From the NCBI GenBank assembly GCA_045603745.1, contig JAZUMQ010000012.1, positions 19,503-83,502 of the forward strand: a stretch of DNA of 64,000 nt. The letters are read 5' to 3'. The notes below the pieces were generated by a model. It saw nothing but the letters and a program-made list of their open reading frames with translations. It searched no databases and was not told the DNA's origin. Positions 17,700 to 26,584 of the stretch are shown one piece after another (position 1 is the stretch's first letter; every line of letters starts with the position of its first letter). This DNA is from RGIG995 sp045603745. GTDB taxonomy: Bacteria > Bacillota > Clostridia > Oscillospirales > UBA644. The position numbers were made by a program, and so were the translations under genes.

Positions 17700-18581
17700 A
17701 TGCTGAATTTTCGTCCTCTTACCTTGGATTGTATCCTCCTCGTTCGGGCTGATCTGTCCCGGCCGGTCCCCCGTACCTGTGATTACTCTTTGGGCGGGGT
17801 TATGTTGTGGCGGGATTATTTTAACGTTTCTTATGCGCAAATCGGGCAATCCATGATCTATCGCTTGTGTTTGCCCGACGGCACGGTGGCGTATCAGACC
17901 CCAGCAGATCCCGATCCGGAGCTTCTTTTGACGGTGTATGATCATTGCCGTCAATCAAAAGAACCGTGCCGATTTTCTTTTGTTCCGGCAGAACGAAAGG
18001 ACGTGTTTTATTCAACCTTTTCTTCGGTTTTTGTCACGGACCAGCGGGAATGGTACGATTATTTGTATCGTAAAGACGATCTGATCTCTTATGCCGGGAA
18101 AAAACTTCGGGGGCAACGAAATCACGTCAATCAATTTCGCTCCGCATATCCTCAATGGGATTTTGTTCAGGGGAAGGAGTCCGACCTCCCCCGGCTTCGG
18201 GAATTTTATGCTCGCTTCAAGGAAGCAAACCAAAAAGACGCGCCCACTTGGATCGAAGAAGAAAAAAAGATAGAAGAGATCTTCAACCACTTTTCTGAAT
18301 ACGGATTTTTGTGTGGAATTTTGACCGTCAACGAGGAAATTGTCGGCTTTTCTATGGGAGAAATCGTCGGCGACACTCTCGTCATTCACACCGAGAAGGC
18401 AGACCGCACCGTTTCCGGCGCTTATCCCATGTTGGCGTCCCGCTTTGTGGAGAAATTTGCCGACAACCGTATCCGCTACGTTAATCGGGAAGACGATTCC
18501 GGAGACGAAGGCTTGCGAAGGGCAAAACTTTCCTATCACCCCTGCGCATTGTTGGAGAAAACCTTGATCGAAGTGAACTAA
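17700..18581 (+). CDS. DUF2156 / phosphatidylglycerol lysyltransferase C-domain-like protein
   Basis: 293 residues of the LPG-synthase C-terminal (DUF2156) type, a double GNAT fold that in MprF transfers an aminoacyl group from tRNA to lipid. Here it stands alone with no flippase membrane domain. Typical segments are L-R-G-Q-R-N-H-V-N-Q-F near residue 137 and the closing V-N-R-E-D-D-S-G-D-E-G-L-R-R-A-K. It may modify lipid or another acceptor with an aminoacyl or acyl group; the substrate is unknown. Confidence 0.85.
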   Translation: MLNFRPLTLDCILLVRADLSRPVPRTCDYSLGGVMLWRDYFNVSYAQIGQSMIYRLCLPDGTVAYQTPADPDPELLLTVYDHCRQSKEPCRFSFVPAERKDVFYSTFSSVFVTDQREWYDYLYRKDDLISYAGKKLRGQRNHVNQFRSAYPQWDFVQGKESDLPRLREFYARFKEANQKDAPTWIEEEKKIEEIFNHFSEYGFLCGILTVNEEIVGFSMGEIVGDTLVIHTEKADRTVSGAYPMLASRFVEKFADNRIRYVNREDDSGDEGLRRAKLSYHPCALLEKTLIEVN

Positions 18582-18596
18582 AATCAATCGAATACA

Positions 18597-18638
18597 AAAA
18601 AAGACCCGAAAAAGAATAACTTCTTTTCGGGTCTTTGT
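18597..18638. terminator. Bidirectional terminator
   Basis: Arms AAAGACCCGAAAAGAA-like / TTCTTTTCGGGTCTTT with A and T runs on both sides. It serves the converging DUF2156 and DUF5684 genes. Confidence 0.88.
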
Positions 18639-18646
18639 GTATTATC

Positions 18647-19276
18647 TTATTCTTCCGCCGAGGCTTCTGCGACGACTTCTTCGGTTTTTGCGGCGGCTTC
18701 CGCCTCTGCTTTTGCTTCCGCTTCTGCCTTTGCCTGAGCTTCTGCTACGGCTTTCAGACCTGCGTCAATCAGGGCTTGTTTTTCTGCTTCTTCCACTAAT
18801 TTTTGCTGATAACGTATGTGCTTGGATTTCCCAAGTCCCAAAATGGGAATAAAAATGTAGGGGAAGAAGAATAATCCGAGGGTGTAACCAATGCCGTGAC
18901 CGTAGGCTTCCGACAATTTCTGCACCGTCAGAATCGCGACTAAAATGTTCACGCCGGGAATGAGCATAAACAGGAAATAAACCCCATTCCCCCAAGTGAC
19001 GTTAAAGAATTCGACCCACCCGTATACGGGGATCAGATTTGACCAACCGGGTCTGCCTGCTTTTGTGTAGATTTTCCACCAGGAAACGATCAAAAGAACA
19101 ATTGCGGCAAGGGCAATGGCAACGCCCAAAACGATCAGAATAATGCCGAAAATGGTAGCGAACGCGGCTCCTCCGCTTCCGCCCATGCCTGCGTCCATGG
19201 CACCGTTCATTCCCATGTCCGTTGCCGTGTTGACAAAATCCGTACTGGAAATCGCTGGTTGCATTATGTTTCCCAT
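18647..19276 (-). CDS. DUF5684 membrane protein with Ala/Glu-rich tail
   Basis: 209 residues. The N-terminal 35 are Gly/Met-rich and low in complexity. The DUF5684 core follows, with several helices and the signature K-A-G-R-P-G-W-S-N-L-I-P-V-Y-G-W near residue 75. The last 50 residues (about 160-209) are almost only Ala, Glu and Lys, predicted as a charged helix or coiled coil. DUF5684 proteins are membrane proteins of unknown role. AGGAGG precedes the ATG. Confidence 0.85.
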   Translation of the reverse strand: MGNIMQPAISSTDFVNTATDMGMNGAMDAGMGGSGGAAFATIFGIILIVLGVAIALAAIVLLIVSWWKIYTKAGRPGWSNLIPVYGWVEFFNVTWGNGVYFLFMLIPGVNILVAILTVQKLSEAYGHGIGYTLGLFFFPYIFIPILGLGKSKHIRYQQKLVEEAEKQALIDAGLKAVAEAQAKAEAEAKAEAEAAAKTEEVVAEASAEE

Positions 19277-19329
19277 ACATATCCTCCTTTTTTTTGTCGG
19301 ATGTTACATTTTCCGACATCGTTACTCTT

Positions 19330-19358
19330 ATTGTATCACATTCTTACAAATTTGTCAA
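19330..19358 (-). promoter_or_regulatory. Promoter of the DUF5684 gene
   Basis: On the minus strand TTGACA (19353-19358) and TACAAT (19330-19335) are separated by 17 bases, about 50 bases before the start. Confidence 0.75.
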
Positions 19359-19365
19359 GATTTGA

Positions 19366-19395
19366 AAATCCCACCAAAAACTTGGTGGGATTTTA
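19366..19395 (-). terminator. Terminator of the surface-glycan operon
   Basis: Symmetric hairpin AAAATCCCACC / GGTGGGATTTT just beyond the last gene (ferredoxin) on the minus strand. Confidence 0.8.
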
Positions 19396-19398
19396 GGC

Positions 19399-19587
19399 TT
19401 ATTCCTCTTTAAAAGGGCAGACCCGCAAGCATTGGAGACACCCGATGCACTTTTCTTGTTGGATTTGCGGATATTCGAACCCTTCTTCGTCTTTGACCAT
19501 TTCAATGGCTTGTTTCGGGCAAATGGCAGCGCAGGCAGTACAACCGCAACATTCTGCCTTTTCGTTAAACAATATGGGAATTTGCAT
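19399..19587 (-). CDS. Two-cluster 4Fe-4S ferredoxin-like protein
   Basis: 62 residues carrying two C-x2-C-x2-C-x3-C-P motifs (C-C-G-C-T-A-C-A-A-I-C-P and C-I-G-C-L-Q-C-L-R-V-C-P), so two [4Fe-4S] clusters are expected. It is the last gene of the glycan operon, directly after the FrhB-like gene. In many bacteria these two parts form one protein with the ferredoxin at the N-terminus; here they are two genes in reverse order. It is probably the electron donor or partner of the FrhB-like protein. Confidence 0.88.
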   Translation of the reverse strand: MQIPILFNEKAECCGCTACAAICPKQAIEMVKDEEGFEYPQIQQEKCIGCLQCLRVCPFKEE

Positions 19588-19611
19588 ATAGATACCTACT
19601 TTCTTTTCGGA

Positions 19612-20550
19612 TCATTTCTTTCCGATCTTTGGAACGTATTTCACGAGGATCTTTTTGATTTTCCGCTTCACTTTTTTCAGAAAAGAAACGTGCAGATATT
19701 TTCGAGATAATTTCTCAAAGGACAGAGACCTCATATCGGCAAAGAAGGTGTCCCGTTGTTGCGGACGGTAAACCGAACGGTATTCTGCCGGATTTTGCCG
19801 TACGGCATTTTCGTAAGAAACGGCTTTGCAATTTAACAGATTTTTGATTTTTTCAAAAAGATCTGCCGCTTTTTCGGTGCGTATCATCACGAGCGAAATG
19901 CCCTTGTCATCGTTCATTTCCGGGGCGACGGTTTCAATGCCCCAAAAATCAGCAATAGACATATCGGATTGATAATTTCCCTTCGCTTTACAGGCATAGC
20001 AACTGGGGCGCAAACAGTAATTTCGCAAAAACATCAACATATATGGGTCGGCGTCTTTTGATGAAAATACATCGTTTTCTTTCATACCATAGTCTGCCCA
20101 GCCTTGGTCTTTACAACGGAAATTGACGGTTTTGATCTTTTCCCCCCGTACTTGTTCTTGGTGCTTGATGTACTTTTTCCAAAGGTCCGGTGATGGAACC
20201 CCGTGACAAATGACATCGACACAGAACAGGTTTTCATACGCCTTCCCCAGAAACAGTTTCAGCCCGTTGACCTGACATCCAGTGCCGGAAAAGAGAACGG
20301 ATTTCCCCGATTCCAAATCCTGTTTTACGTCTTTGTAGGTATCGCCCACGGTGGCTTGAAGATACTTGGACCCACGAAGGGCGGAAATATCGCCTTCAGC
20401 TCGGACGAAATGGGCACCATAGCAATCGTCGGTCATGGCGACGCCATAGACAATGTCAAATTTCGTTGCCAATAAACTGAAAATCCCGCCGGACGACGAT
20501 TTTTCCCGAACGTCGTTCTCATAGTATGCCGCGTATATCTGCAAGTTCAT
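19612..20550 (-). CDS. F420 hydrogenase/dehydrogenase beta-subunit-like protein (FrhB family)
   Basis: 312 residues of the FrhB C-terminal family, flavin/iron-sulfur proteins often found in polysaccharide loci beside pyruvyltransferase-like genes. Visible patterns are K-S-S-S-G-G-I-F near residue 17, F-S-G-T-G-C-Q-V-N-G, D-V-I-C-H-G-V-P-S-P, and a Cys-rich stretch C-L-R-P-S-C-Y-A-C-K-A-K-G-N-Y near residue 178. The usual N-terminal ferredoxin domain is absent and encoded by the next gene. It probably carries out a reductive step in surface-glycan synthesis; the reaction is not established. Confidence 0.82.
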   Translation of the reverse strand: MNLQIYAAYYENDVREKSSSGGIFSLLATKFDIVYGVAMTDDCYGAHFVRAEGDISALRGSKYLQATVGDTYKDVKQDLESGKSVLFSGTGCQVNGLKLFLGKAYENLFCVDVICHGVPSPDLWKKYIKHQEQVRGEKIKTVNFRCKDQGWADYGMKENDVFSSKDADPYMLMFLRNYCLRPSCYACKAKGNYQSDMSIADFWGIETVAPEMNDDKGISLVMIRTEKAADLFEKIKNLLNCKAVSYENAVRQNPAEYRSVYRPQQRDTFFADMRSLSFEKLSRKYLHVSFLKKVKRKIKKILVKYVPKIGKK

Positions 20551-20603
20551 TAGATTTACTCCATAATTAAGAGGGTAGGTGCTTTGATTGGAAAGCCGAG
20601 TTC

Positions 20604-22154
20604 CTACAACTTTGTAAGGATCTTTGTGAATTTTCCTTTAGTGATATGGTCTGCCATAAGAAGCAACTGCTTAAATTCATTTGTTTTTCTATATGCAATA
20701 TAATATATTACATTTGGAATAATCACACAAATTATACCTCTGAGCAGAATTGTTGTAATTAATCCCAGATTTATAAATGAACAGACAAAATATGTAACAA
20801 TACAACTGAAGAATACAATTAATACGTAGAATAGAACCTTTTTCAAATATAGCCACATAGATTTTCTGTCGAAAATAACTGTAAACAAATTATGTAACAG
20901 CCATGGCATACCCACAACAAGAATAGCAACTACTGTGGAAATCAAAATTCCGTATATCCCGATAAATTGAACCAGAATCAAGTTTAATACCAAATTCGTC
21001 AAGGCTGCCGCGAGAGGTCTAAAGCGATCCTCATGCCACATTCCTGAGGCATCTTTATAGAGATTATACAATGAATTCAATTGACGAACAAAGAAATAAA
21101 CAACAAAACAAATGACCGCTGAAAAAGATAACGTTAAATCTTTTCCGACCCAAAGTTCCATGAAAGGTTGATAAATACAAAGCATACATACGGAGCAAAA
21201 TCCCGCGATCCAACAGATAATTAAAGTGAATTTACTAAAGTCTTTAAAATTCTTCTCTTTTGTTTCCGTTACAATGCTATTACCGATTCCCGCCATACAA
21301 GATGAAAAAAAGATGGTCATAAAGGCTGTAAGCGCCGTAATTATGTAAAAATAATTTTGATACATGGCCAAAACGGTCAGTCCCAAAAAAGCGGAAATTA
21401 CCATGGTGTCCGCAGAATTATAGATAATACCTCCGATTTTAGAGGTAAACAAGTCTCGAATTTTTTGATTGATTTGTTTTACGGTGTCTTTTTTTATTTT
21501 CCCAGTGGGCTTATATTGGGGATAAAGCTTGTTTGCAAAAAAAGCAGTAACAATGTTTGTTAGCGCTTGCGTCAACAACATAACAATTACATAGTAGTAG
21601 TAATTTTTAAAAAGGAAGAGTACGAGTAATTGTAGAGAATATTGTACGGTCTGAGTAACCAAGAGCACCTTATTTGCAATGTCAACTCTTTGGTGTGCCT
21701 GTAAAATGCTGTTTTTGTATGCAAACAACCAATAGGATAGAACGGTTGCGCTCAAGTTTAACAAATATAACGTATAAATATTGATGTTGTCCGGTACATC
21801 TCCGGAAATCAGTTTGGGAATGAATGGCGTAATTGCCAAGCCCACAACGAGGATGACAAGACCGATGATGCGGTAATAAATGCGATATAATTTCATCAGG
21901 GCACAGATGGTTTTCGTGTCATCCTCCGCGATAGGTTTGTACATACTGTACACCATTGCAGATCCAACGCCAAGTTCTGTAAGGTTTAGCACTTGCAAAA
22001 CTGAGGTGAACAGAGAATTTAACCCCAAATACTGAACCCCCATGAGATAGAGGATTACTGTTCGGGTTAAAAAAGGCACGACGGTTTGGTAAAGTTTTAG
22101 TATTATTCCAAAAATAATGTTTCGTGTTGCATTTTTGGTTCTGTTAATTTTCAT
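20604..22154 (-). CDS. Polysaccharide flippase / oligosaccharide-repeat transporter (Wzx-like)
   Basis: 516 residues with 12 to 14 predicted helices and the MOP-superfamily organisation of Wzx/RfbX flippases. The N-terminus has F-L-T-R-T-V-I-L-Y-L-M-G-V-Q-Y-L-G-L-N-S, typical of Gram-positive members. It moves lipid-linked glycan units across the membrane. It overlaps the upstream pyruvyltransferase-like gene by 11 bases. The stretch is clearly AT-richer than the flanking chromosome. Confidence 0.9.
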   Translation of the reverse strand: MKINRTKNATRNIIFGIILKLYQTVVPFLTRTVILYLMGVQYLGLNSLFTSVLQVLNLTELGVGSAMVYSMYKPIAEDDTKTICALMKLYRIYYRIIGLVILVVGLAITPFIPKLISGDVPDNINIYTLYLLNLSATVLSYWLFAYKNSILQAHQRVDIANKVLLVTQTVQYSLQLLVLFLFKNYYYYVIVMLLTQALTNIVTAFFANKLYPQYKPTGKIKKDTVKQINQKIRDLFTSKIGGIIYNSADTMVISAFLGLTVLAMYQNYFYIITALTAFMTIFFSSCMAGIGNSIVTETKEKNFKDFSKFTLIICWIAGFCSVCMLCIYQPFMELWVGKDLTLSFSAVICFVVYFFVRQLNSLYNLYKDASGMWHEDRFRPLAAALTNLVLNLILVQFIGIYGILISTVVAILVVGMPWLLHNLFTVIFDRKSMWLYLKKVLFYVLIVFFSCIVTYFVCSFINLGLITTILLRGIICVIIPNVIYYIAYRKTNEFKQLLLMADHITKGKFTKILTKL

Positions 22155-23229
22155 TTTCTATCCCCAAAATCGTTTCGATATACCGAATCGAATCCTTACG
22201 TAATTGATCAAAATCATTTTTTGCTTCTAATGTTGTTTCCCCATAGATCCGATCCAGTTTTCCGGTGCAAGACAATAGATCCTCGATTCTTCCAAACATT
22301 TTTTCATGTCCCGGTTGGACGCGCCGGAAGACCGTAAAGTCCTTATCAAAGAGCGTGGAAAATACCGTGCAATGGAAAGAATCGGTAAAGATGTACTGGG
22401 CGTTGTCAATCAGATTTAAAAACTCATAAGGGCCACACGCTCTAATTTTTTCGTTACGGAAATTGATTAATTTATCAATTCCCTTTTCTTTCATAACTTT
22501 TGCGATTCGATCCTTGTACTCCTCGGAGGTGCTCCCTAGAAAGAAGGCAAAGGCATATTTTCCTTGTTTTTTTGCAATTCCATTGGATTTTTTTGCAAAA
22601 TTTCGCCATTCATCTGCAGATAAAAGTAATGTGGGATCCAAAACACGGGGGACCGTTCTTCCGGTCAAATCTTCAATCAATTTGCATCCGAGTTCTTCCC
22701 GACAAGAGATTTCTTTCATGCCCTGCAATCCAATGCGATGTTGTTCCAAATCCTGTTCGGGAAACTCTTCAAAGCCAAAACTTGCGGCATAAGCGAAACG
22801 CTTTTCCGGGGGCATAAACTGTAAGTAATAATAGGGCAATTCATTTTGGTCATCCTTGGACCACTTGTGCCAAATTTGATCACTGCCGGCAATCGCAAGA
22901 TCATAATAGGACCAATCCGTATGAAAGGCTTTCTGATTTGACGTTTCTTTTATGTGAGTAAGATTTTTTTTATTGAATCTATGGTTGGATGTCTGAATCA
23001 AATATCTTCGATTATTTTTGATATACCGGTGTTTTCCCAAAGAAATCAAAACGAGTTTGGCGAGATACTGCGCTCGATCTTTTATCCTTTCGATCAGTTT
23101 TGTTGGGCAATTGTTCAATGAAGTTACTTCAACGCCGTAAGATTCCAGTACTTTTTGCAGCGCAAAGTGCTGAAGGCGATTGCCGAAATTATTGCGATCG
23201 AAAATGGTTACAAGTAAAACTTTTTTCAC
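22144..23229 (-). CDS. Polysaccharide pyruvyl transferase family protein
   Basis: 361 residues of the CsaB/WcaK-type family that adds pyruvyl ketals to surface glycans. Motifs include the N-terminal N-F-G-N-R-L-Q-H-F-A-L segment, the central A-G-S-D-Q-I-W-H, and the late T-D-S-F-H-C-T-V-F-S. The GTG start is preceded by AAGGAG. It is the second gene of the glycan operon. Family members also act with FrhB-like partners, as found here. Confidence 0.9.
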   Translation of the reverse strand: MKKVLLVTIFDRNNFGNRLQHFALQKVLESYGVEVTSLNNCPTKLIERIKDRAQYLAKLVLISLGKHRYIKNNRRYLIQTSNHRFNKKNLTHIKETSNQKAFHTDWSYYDLAIAGSDQIWHKWSKDDQNELPYYYLQFMPPEKRFAYAASFGFEEFPEQDLEQHRIGLQGMKEISCREELGCKLIEDLTGRTVPRVLDPTLLLSADEWRNFAKKSNGIAKKQGKYAFAFFLGSTSEEYKDRIAKVMKEKGIDKLINFRNEKIRACGPYEFLNLIDNAQYIFTDSFHCTVFSTLFDKDFTVFRRVQPGHEKMFGRIEDLLSCTGKLDRIYGETTLEAKNDFDQLRKDSIRYIETILGIENEN

Positions 23230-23264
23230 GAATTGACTCCTTTCATTAAAATCGATTTACAGAT

Positions 23265-24233
23265 TTACTTTTTCCCCAATATTTTATAAATGGGGCGCAG
23301 TGTTCTTGATGCAATCATGGAGTATAGGATTTTTTCTTTTGTGGTTACGTGTTTTGACATCAAAATCCGGCCCCATGATTTCCGCACAATAGAAATGTAT
23401 TCACGTTGATTTTGCTTTGCCGTATCGTCGAGAAATTGATAGTTTTTATCTAAAGATAAGGCTACGTAGAAACTGGTTTTTCCAAGAAAGATTTTAAAAC
23501 TTGGTAGATCTTCCATATGAACTTGTCGCAGTTGTTCTGTCATCTGATGAAGATGTTTTAGCACAACGCCGGTATCTGCTTGCCATGCAGAATGAGTAAC
23601 GCTTCCTTCGGTATCTCGGTAATTATACAAAGCTTCAACAATACAAACAAAACCCTCGGAATAGAGGATTGCCGGGATCTGCAATAGACTGTCTTCATGA
23701 ATTTCATGTTCCGAAAAGCGAACCGAATCAAAAAAATCTCTCCGATATAGTTTCGACCAAACCGCATAATCTATCTTACCAAGAAAAGTCATATCCAATG
23801 AGGTTTTTATATCAAGGGTTTCCTTTGCATTGGGCGGAATCATAGGGAGAATCTGCTCGCCTTTGCAACGGTTAAAATAGCAATAGGCCACTTTCTTTGT
23901 TGAGTTTAACAGTGCATTCATCATCTTTTCAAACATCGTGGGATGAATGAAATCATCGCTATCGACAAATCCAAAATAATCTCCTTTTGCTATATCGAGT
24001 CCGCAGTTTCGGGCGGTCGATGCCCCCCCGTTTTCTTTGTGAATTACCTTGATGCGCGAATCCTTTTTCGCCCATTCGTCGCACATTAGGGGGCAATTGT
24101 CGGGGCTGCCGTCGTCGACTAAAATAATCTCTAAATTTTTGTAAGTTTGGTCGACAATACTTTGGACACACTTGTCCAGATATTTTTCTACCTTATAAAC
24201 CGGAACAATGACGCTGATTAAGGGGTTTTTCAT
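23265..24233 (-). CDS. Glycosyltransferase family 2
   Basis: 322 residues. The N-terminal GT-A domain has S-V-I-V-P-V-Y-K-V-E-K-Y-L near residue 7, V-D-D-G-S-P-D at 38-44 and the metal-binding D-S-D-D at about 91-94. The C-terminal part is typical of exopolysaccharide GT2 enzymes. It transfers a sugar from a nucleotide donor to a lipid-linked or polymer acceptor at the membrane. It is the first gene of the operon, with AAGGAG before the ATG. Confidence 0.93.
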   Translation of the reverse strand: MKNPLISVIVPVYKVEKYLDKCVQSIVDQTYKNLEIILVDDGSPDNCPLMCDEWAKKDSRIKVIHKENGGASTARNCGLDIAKGDYFGFVDSDDFIHPTMFEKMMNALLNSTKKVAYCYFNRCKGEQILPMIPPNAKETLDIKTSLDMTFLGKIDYAVWSKLYRRDFFDSVRFSEHEIHEDSLLQIPAILYSEGFVCIVEALYNYRDTEGSVTHSAWQADTGVVLKHLHQMTEQLRQVHMEDLPSFKIFLGKTSFYVALSLDKNYQFLDDTAKQNQREYISIVRKSWGRILMSKHVTTKEKILYSMIASRTLRPIYKILGKK

Positions 24234-24285
24234 AGTTACTCCTTACTAAAATTTTGATATAATAATCAAATTCCTTCTCTTTTTT

Positions 24286-24314
24286 ATTGTAACATATCCT
24301 TACGGATTTGTCAA
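24286..24314 (-). promoter_or_regulatory. Promoter of the surface-glycan operon
   Basis: Minus-strand TTGACA (24309-24314) and TACAAT (24286-24291), 17-base spacing, about 50 bases before the glycosyltransferase start. Confidence 0.78.
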
Positions 24315-24324
24315 GGATTGCAAG

Positions 24325-24352
24325 AAGCCCTCGGAAAATTCCGGGGGCTTTG
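24325..24352 (-). terminator. Terminator after the M20 peptidase gene
   Basis: Stem AAGCCCTCGGAA / TTCCGGGGGCTT; on the minus strand it follows the M20 stop and precedes a T-containing tract. Confidence 0.75.
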
Positions 24353-24360
24353 GTGTTGTA

Positions 24361-25797
24361 TTAGCACTGTTTCATCAGGCGCAGATAAAATTCCACTGCG
24401 CGTTTTGCGGCGTCGAGGCGGATTCGCTCGTTGTTGCCGTGAATGGTGGAGCGCTCTTCCGCCGTCAGATCCATAGCGGAAAAACGGTACACTTTATCGG
24501 AAATTCTACCGTAGTGGCGGCTGTCGGAGCACTGAACCATCAGATAGGGAGCAACCAAGCACCCCGTCCAGGTTTCTGCTACGGCTTTTTCCACCTTTTT
24601 CCAGGCATCGCAATCGGTTTGGGAGATACGGCTGGGGTTCATGTGGCTTCCTACGGTGACGGTGACGTTTTCATCGTCGATAATTTTCTCTAACCGGGCT
24701 TTTGCCGATTCTACCGTATCCATGGGATTTAACCGCAGATTTGCCACCATGGTCGCTTGGGGAGGAATGACGTTGGGAGCGGTGCTTCCTTCCATTTGGG
24801 TGAAGGCGACGGTAGTGCGCAACAGAGCGTTGATTTCGCCCCCGGATTTTTTACCCAAAAGATCCAGAACCCACTTGAAAATACCGAAATTGGCAAAGAT
24901 GATTTTATACAAGAAGGTCGAGTGCCGACCCAATGTGTCAAACATTTCTGCCGCCGGTTTGGTGACGTGCATTGGGAAGGGGTTTGCTTCCAGTTTGCAG
25001 CAGGCTTTGGATAAAATCCCAACCGGAGTGTGAGGTTTGGGTGCCGATGCGTGTCCCCCTTGGGATTTGACGGTGAAAATGGCGTTCATCATGCCTTTTT
25101 CCGCGATTCCAACCACGCCGCAGGGCGCTTTGACGCCGGGGAAGACGTTTTCGACCACGCCGCCTCCTTCGTCTACCACCAACCCCAGATCGATCTTGCG
25201 TTCTTCAAACCAATCTACGATGTTGGAAGCCCCTTTTCCGTTGATTTCTTCCCCACCGGAAAAGGCGAAATAAATATCGTTTTCAGGGACGAATCCCTTG
25301 GAAATCAAGGTGTCTGCCGCAGACAGTACGGCGTTCATCGTTACTTTGGTGTCCAGCGTTCCTCTGCCCCACATCACGCCGTTTTCGATCTCAGCGCAGA
25401 AGGGATCTTTTTCCCATTGATCTTCGTTGACCGGAACGACGTCGTAGTGTGCCATCATTACCGAGGGGTGATCGTGGTTTTTTCCTTCCCAATGGAACAA
25501 AAGTGCCCGATCGGGGAGCCGATCAAAGGAGCAGACTTTGAACACTTCCGGATATAATTCCGGTAAAAGTCCGATGAGTTTTTCAAATTCAGCATTGTCT
25601 TCCTTGGAAGAATCGTAATAAGAGACGGTTTTGCACCGCACCAGTTGTTGTAACGAGGCGATCGCCTTTTCTTCGTCAAAGTCCACCGGTTTCGCTTCGG
25701 TTACCGGAAAGGTCTTGGGGCGAAACATTGCCGCCCGAAGTAAAATGGCTGCAAGAAACAGGACGATCAGCCCTAAAATAATGTAAAGAACAAACAT
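24361..25797 (-). CDS. M20 family metallopeptidase (PM20D1/CPS1-like)
   Basis: 478 residues. An N-terminal transmembrane anchor (residues 2-23) is followed by an M20 catalytic domain with M-A-H-Y-D-V-V-P-V near residue 117 (first metal ligand and Asp), the bridging Asp in G-T-L-D-T-K-V, and the catalytic Glu pair in S-G-G-E-E-I. The dimerisation domain begins near residue 240. Such enzymes cleave dipeptides or N-acyl amino acids. The start is the ATG at 25797 behind GGAG; the longer open frame upstream has no ribosome site. It follows two integral membrane proteins, which suggests uptake plus hydrolysis of a peptide-like substrate. Confidence 0.9.
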   Translation of the reverse strand: MFVLYIILGLIVLFLAAILLRAAMFRPKTFPVTEAKPVDFDEEKAIASLQQLVRCKTVSYYDSSKEDNAEFEKLIGLLPELYPEVFKVCSFDRLPDRALLFHWEGKNHDHPSVMMAHYDVVPVNEDQWEKDPFCAEIENGVMWGRGTLDTKVTMNAVLSAADTLISKGFVPENDIYFAFSGGEEINGKGASNIVDWFEERKIDLGLVVDEGGGVVENVFPGVKAPCGVVGIAEKGMMNAIFTVKSQGGHASAPKPHTPVGILSKACCKLEANPFPMHVTKPAAEMFDTLGRHSTFLYKIIFANFGIFKWVLDLLGKKSGGEINALLRTTVAFTQMEGSTAPNVIPPQATMVANLRLNPMDTVESAKARLEKIIDDENVTVTVGSHMNPSRISQTDCDAWKKVEKAVAETWTGCLVAPYLMVQCSDSRHYGRISDKVYRFSAMDLTAEERSTIHGNNERIRLDAAKRAVEFYLRLMKQC

Positions 25798-25865
25798 AAT
25801 AAAATCTCCAGAATGAAAGATTCTTTCCGACGCAAGAATTGCGTCGAATATGGCTTTTTCTTTTG

Positions 25866-25899
25866 GTTCTTTTCTTTTTCTCCCGAAAAAGAAAAGAAC
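25866..25899. repeat. Intergenic inverted repeat, terminator-like
   Basis: Arms GTTCTTTTCTTTTTC / GAAAAAGAAAAGAAC with a 4-base loop, between the membrane-protein gene and the M20 gene. It has the same plan as the palindrome at 5497-5528. Confidence 0.6.
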
Positions 25900-25903
25900 A
25901 CTC

Positions 25904-26569
25904 TTACAACAGATTTTTCTTATACATGATCCTGCTGACGATGAGAGTAAAGACCACGCTGACCGGAACCATAATCCCCACCGTACCGGCATTCAAAGCG
26001 GGAACGGCGATGAACAAAATCAGCATCAGGGTGACCGGAGCGATGGCAAGTTTCCAATTTCGGGAAACGAAGACCACACCCAGACCGCCAAACAGTGCGG
26101 GGATCATTTGATCGAAAGCGGGGGTAAGTACCGGAGATTCCAAAACCGGCGTCAGGGGAGTGATCAGAACTACGCCTAAAATGATGATCAACGTCGTAAC
26201 GATGGACGAAATGGCGATGGCGATGGTGGAAACCACTTCCCCTTCTTCGGAATTCGCCTTCACTTTTGCTTGTTCCAATGCGTTCAGGGCGCAGGGGAGT
26301 TTTAGGTTGGAGATGTTTCCGGTCACAAAGGACAGATACGACCCGCCCGCACCGAGCATGGGGATATAAGTAACCGTTTCAATCACGCCCACCGCCCAGT
26401 ACATGGGAGCCGTTGCCAACAACCCTCTCCAAAGACCGTTCATATCGGGAAATGCTTTGAAAATAATGGCGATTGCGATGGGGAACGCCAGCAAAATTGC
26501 CATCATCGAAAGGTTCCAGATGGTACCCCAACGGTGGACTTGATCCATATAAGTCATTTGTTTCTTCAT
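25904..26569 (-). CDS. Integral membrane protein, partner of the DUF5058 gene
   Basis: 221 residues with about six hydrophobic helices; the middle loop (E-Q-A-K-V-K-A-N-S-E-E-G-E) is charged. It starts 16 bases downstream of the DUF5058 stop, behind AAGGAGG. The two genes look like the subunits of one membrane system, perhaps a transporter working with the M20 peptidase encoded next. That role is inferred only from gene order. Confidence 0.65.
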   Translation of the reverse strand: MKKQMTYMDQVHRWGTIWNLSMMAILLAFPIAIAIIFKAFPDMNGLWRGLLATAPMYWAVGVIETVTYIPMLGAGGSYLSFVTGNISNLKLPCALNALEQAKVKANSEEGEVVSTIAIAISSIVTTLIIILGVVLITPLTPVLESPVLTPAFDQMIPALFGGLGVVFVSRNWKLAIAPVTLMLILFIAVPALNAGTVGIMVPVSVVFTLIVSRIMYKKNLL

Positions 26570-26584
26570 TTCTTCCACCCTCCT

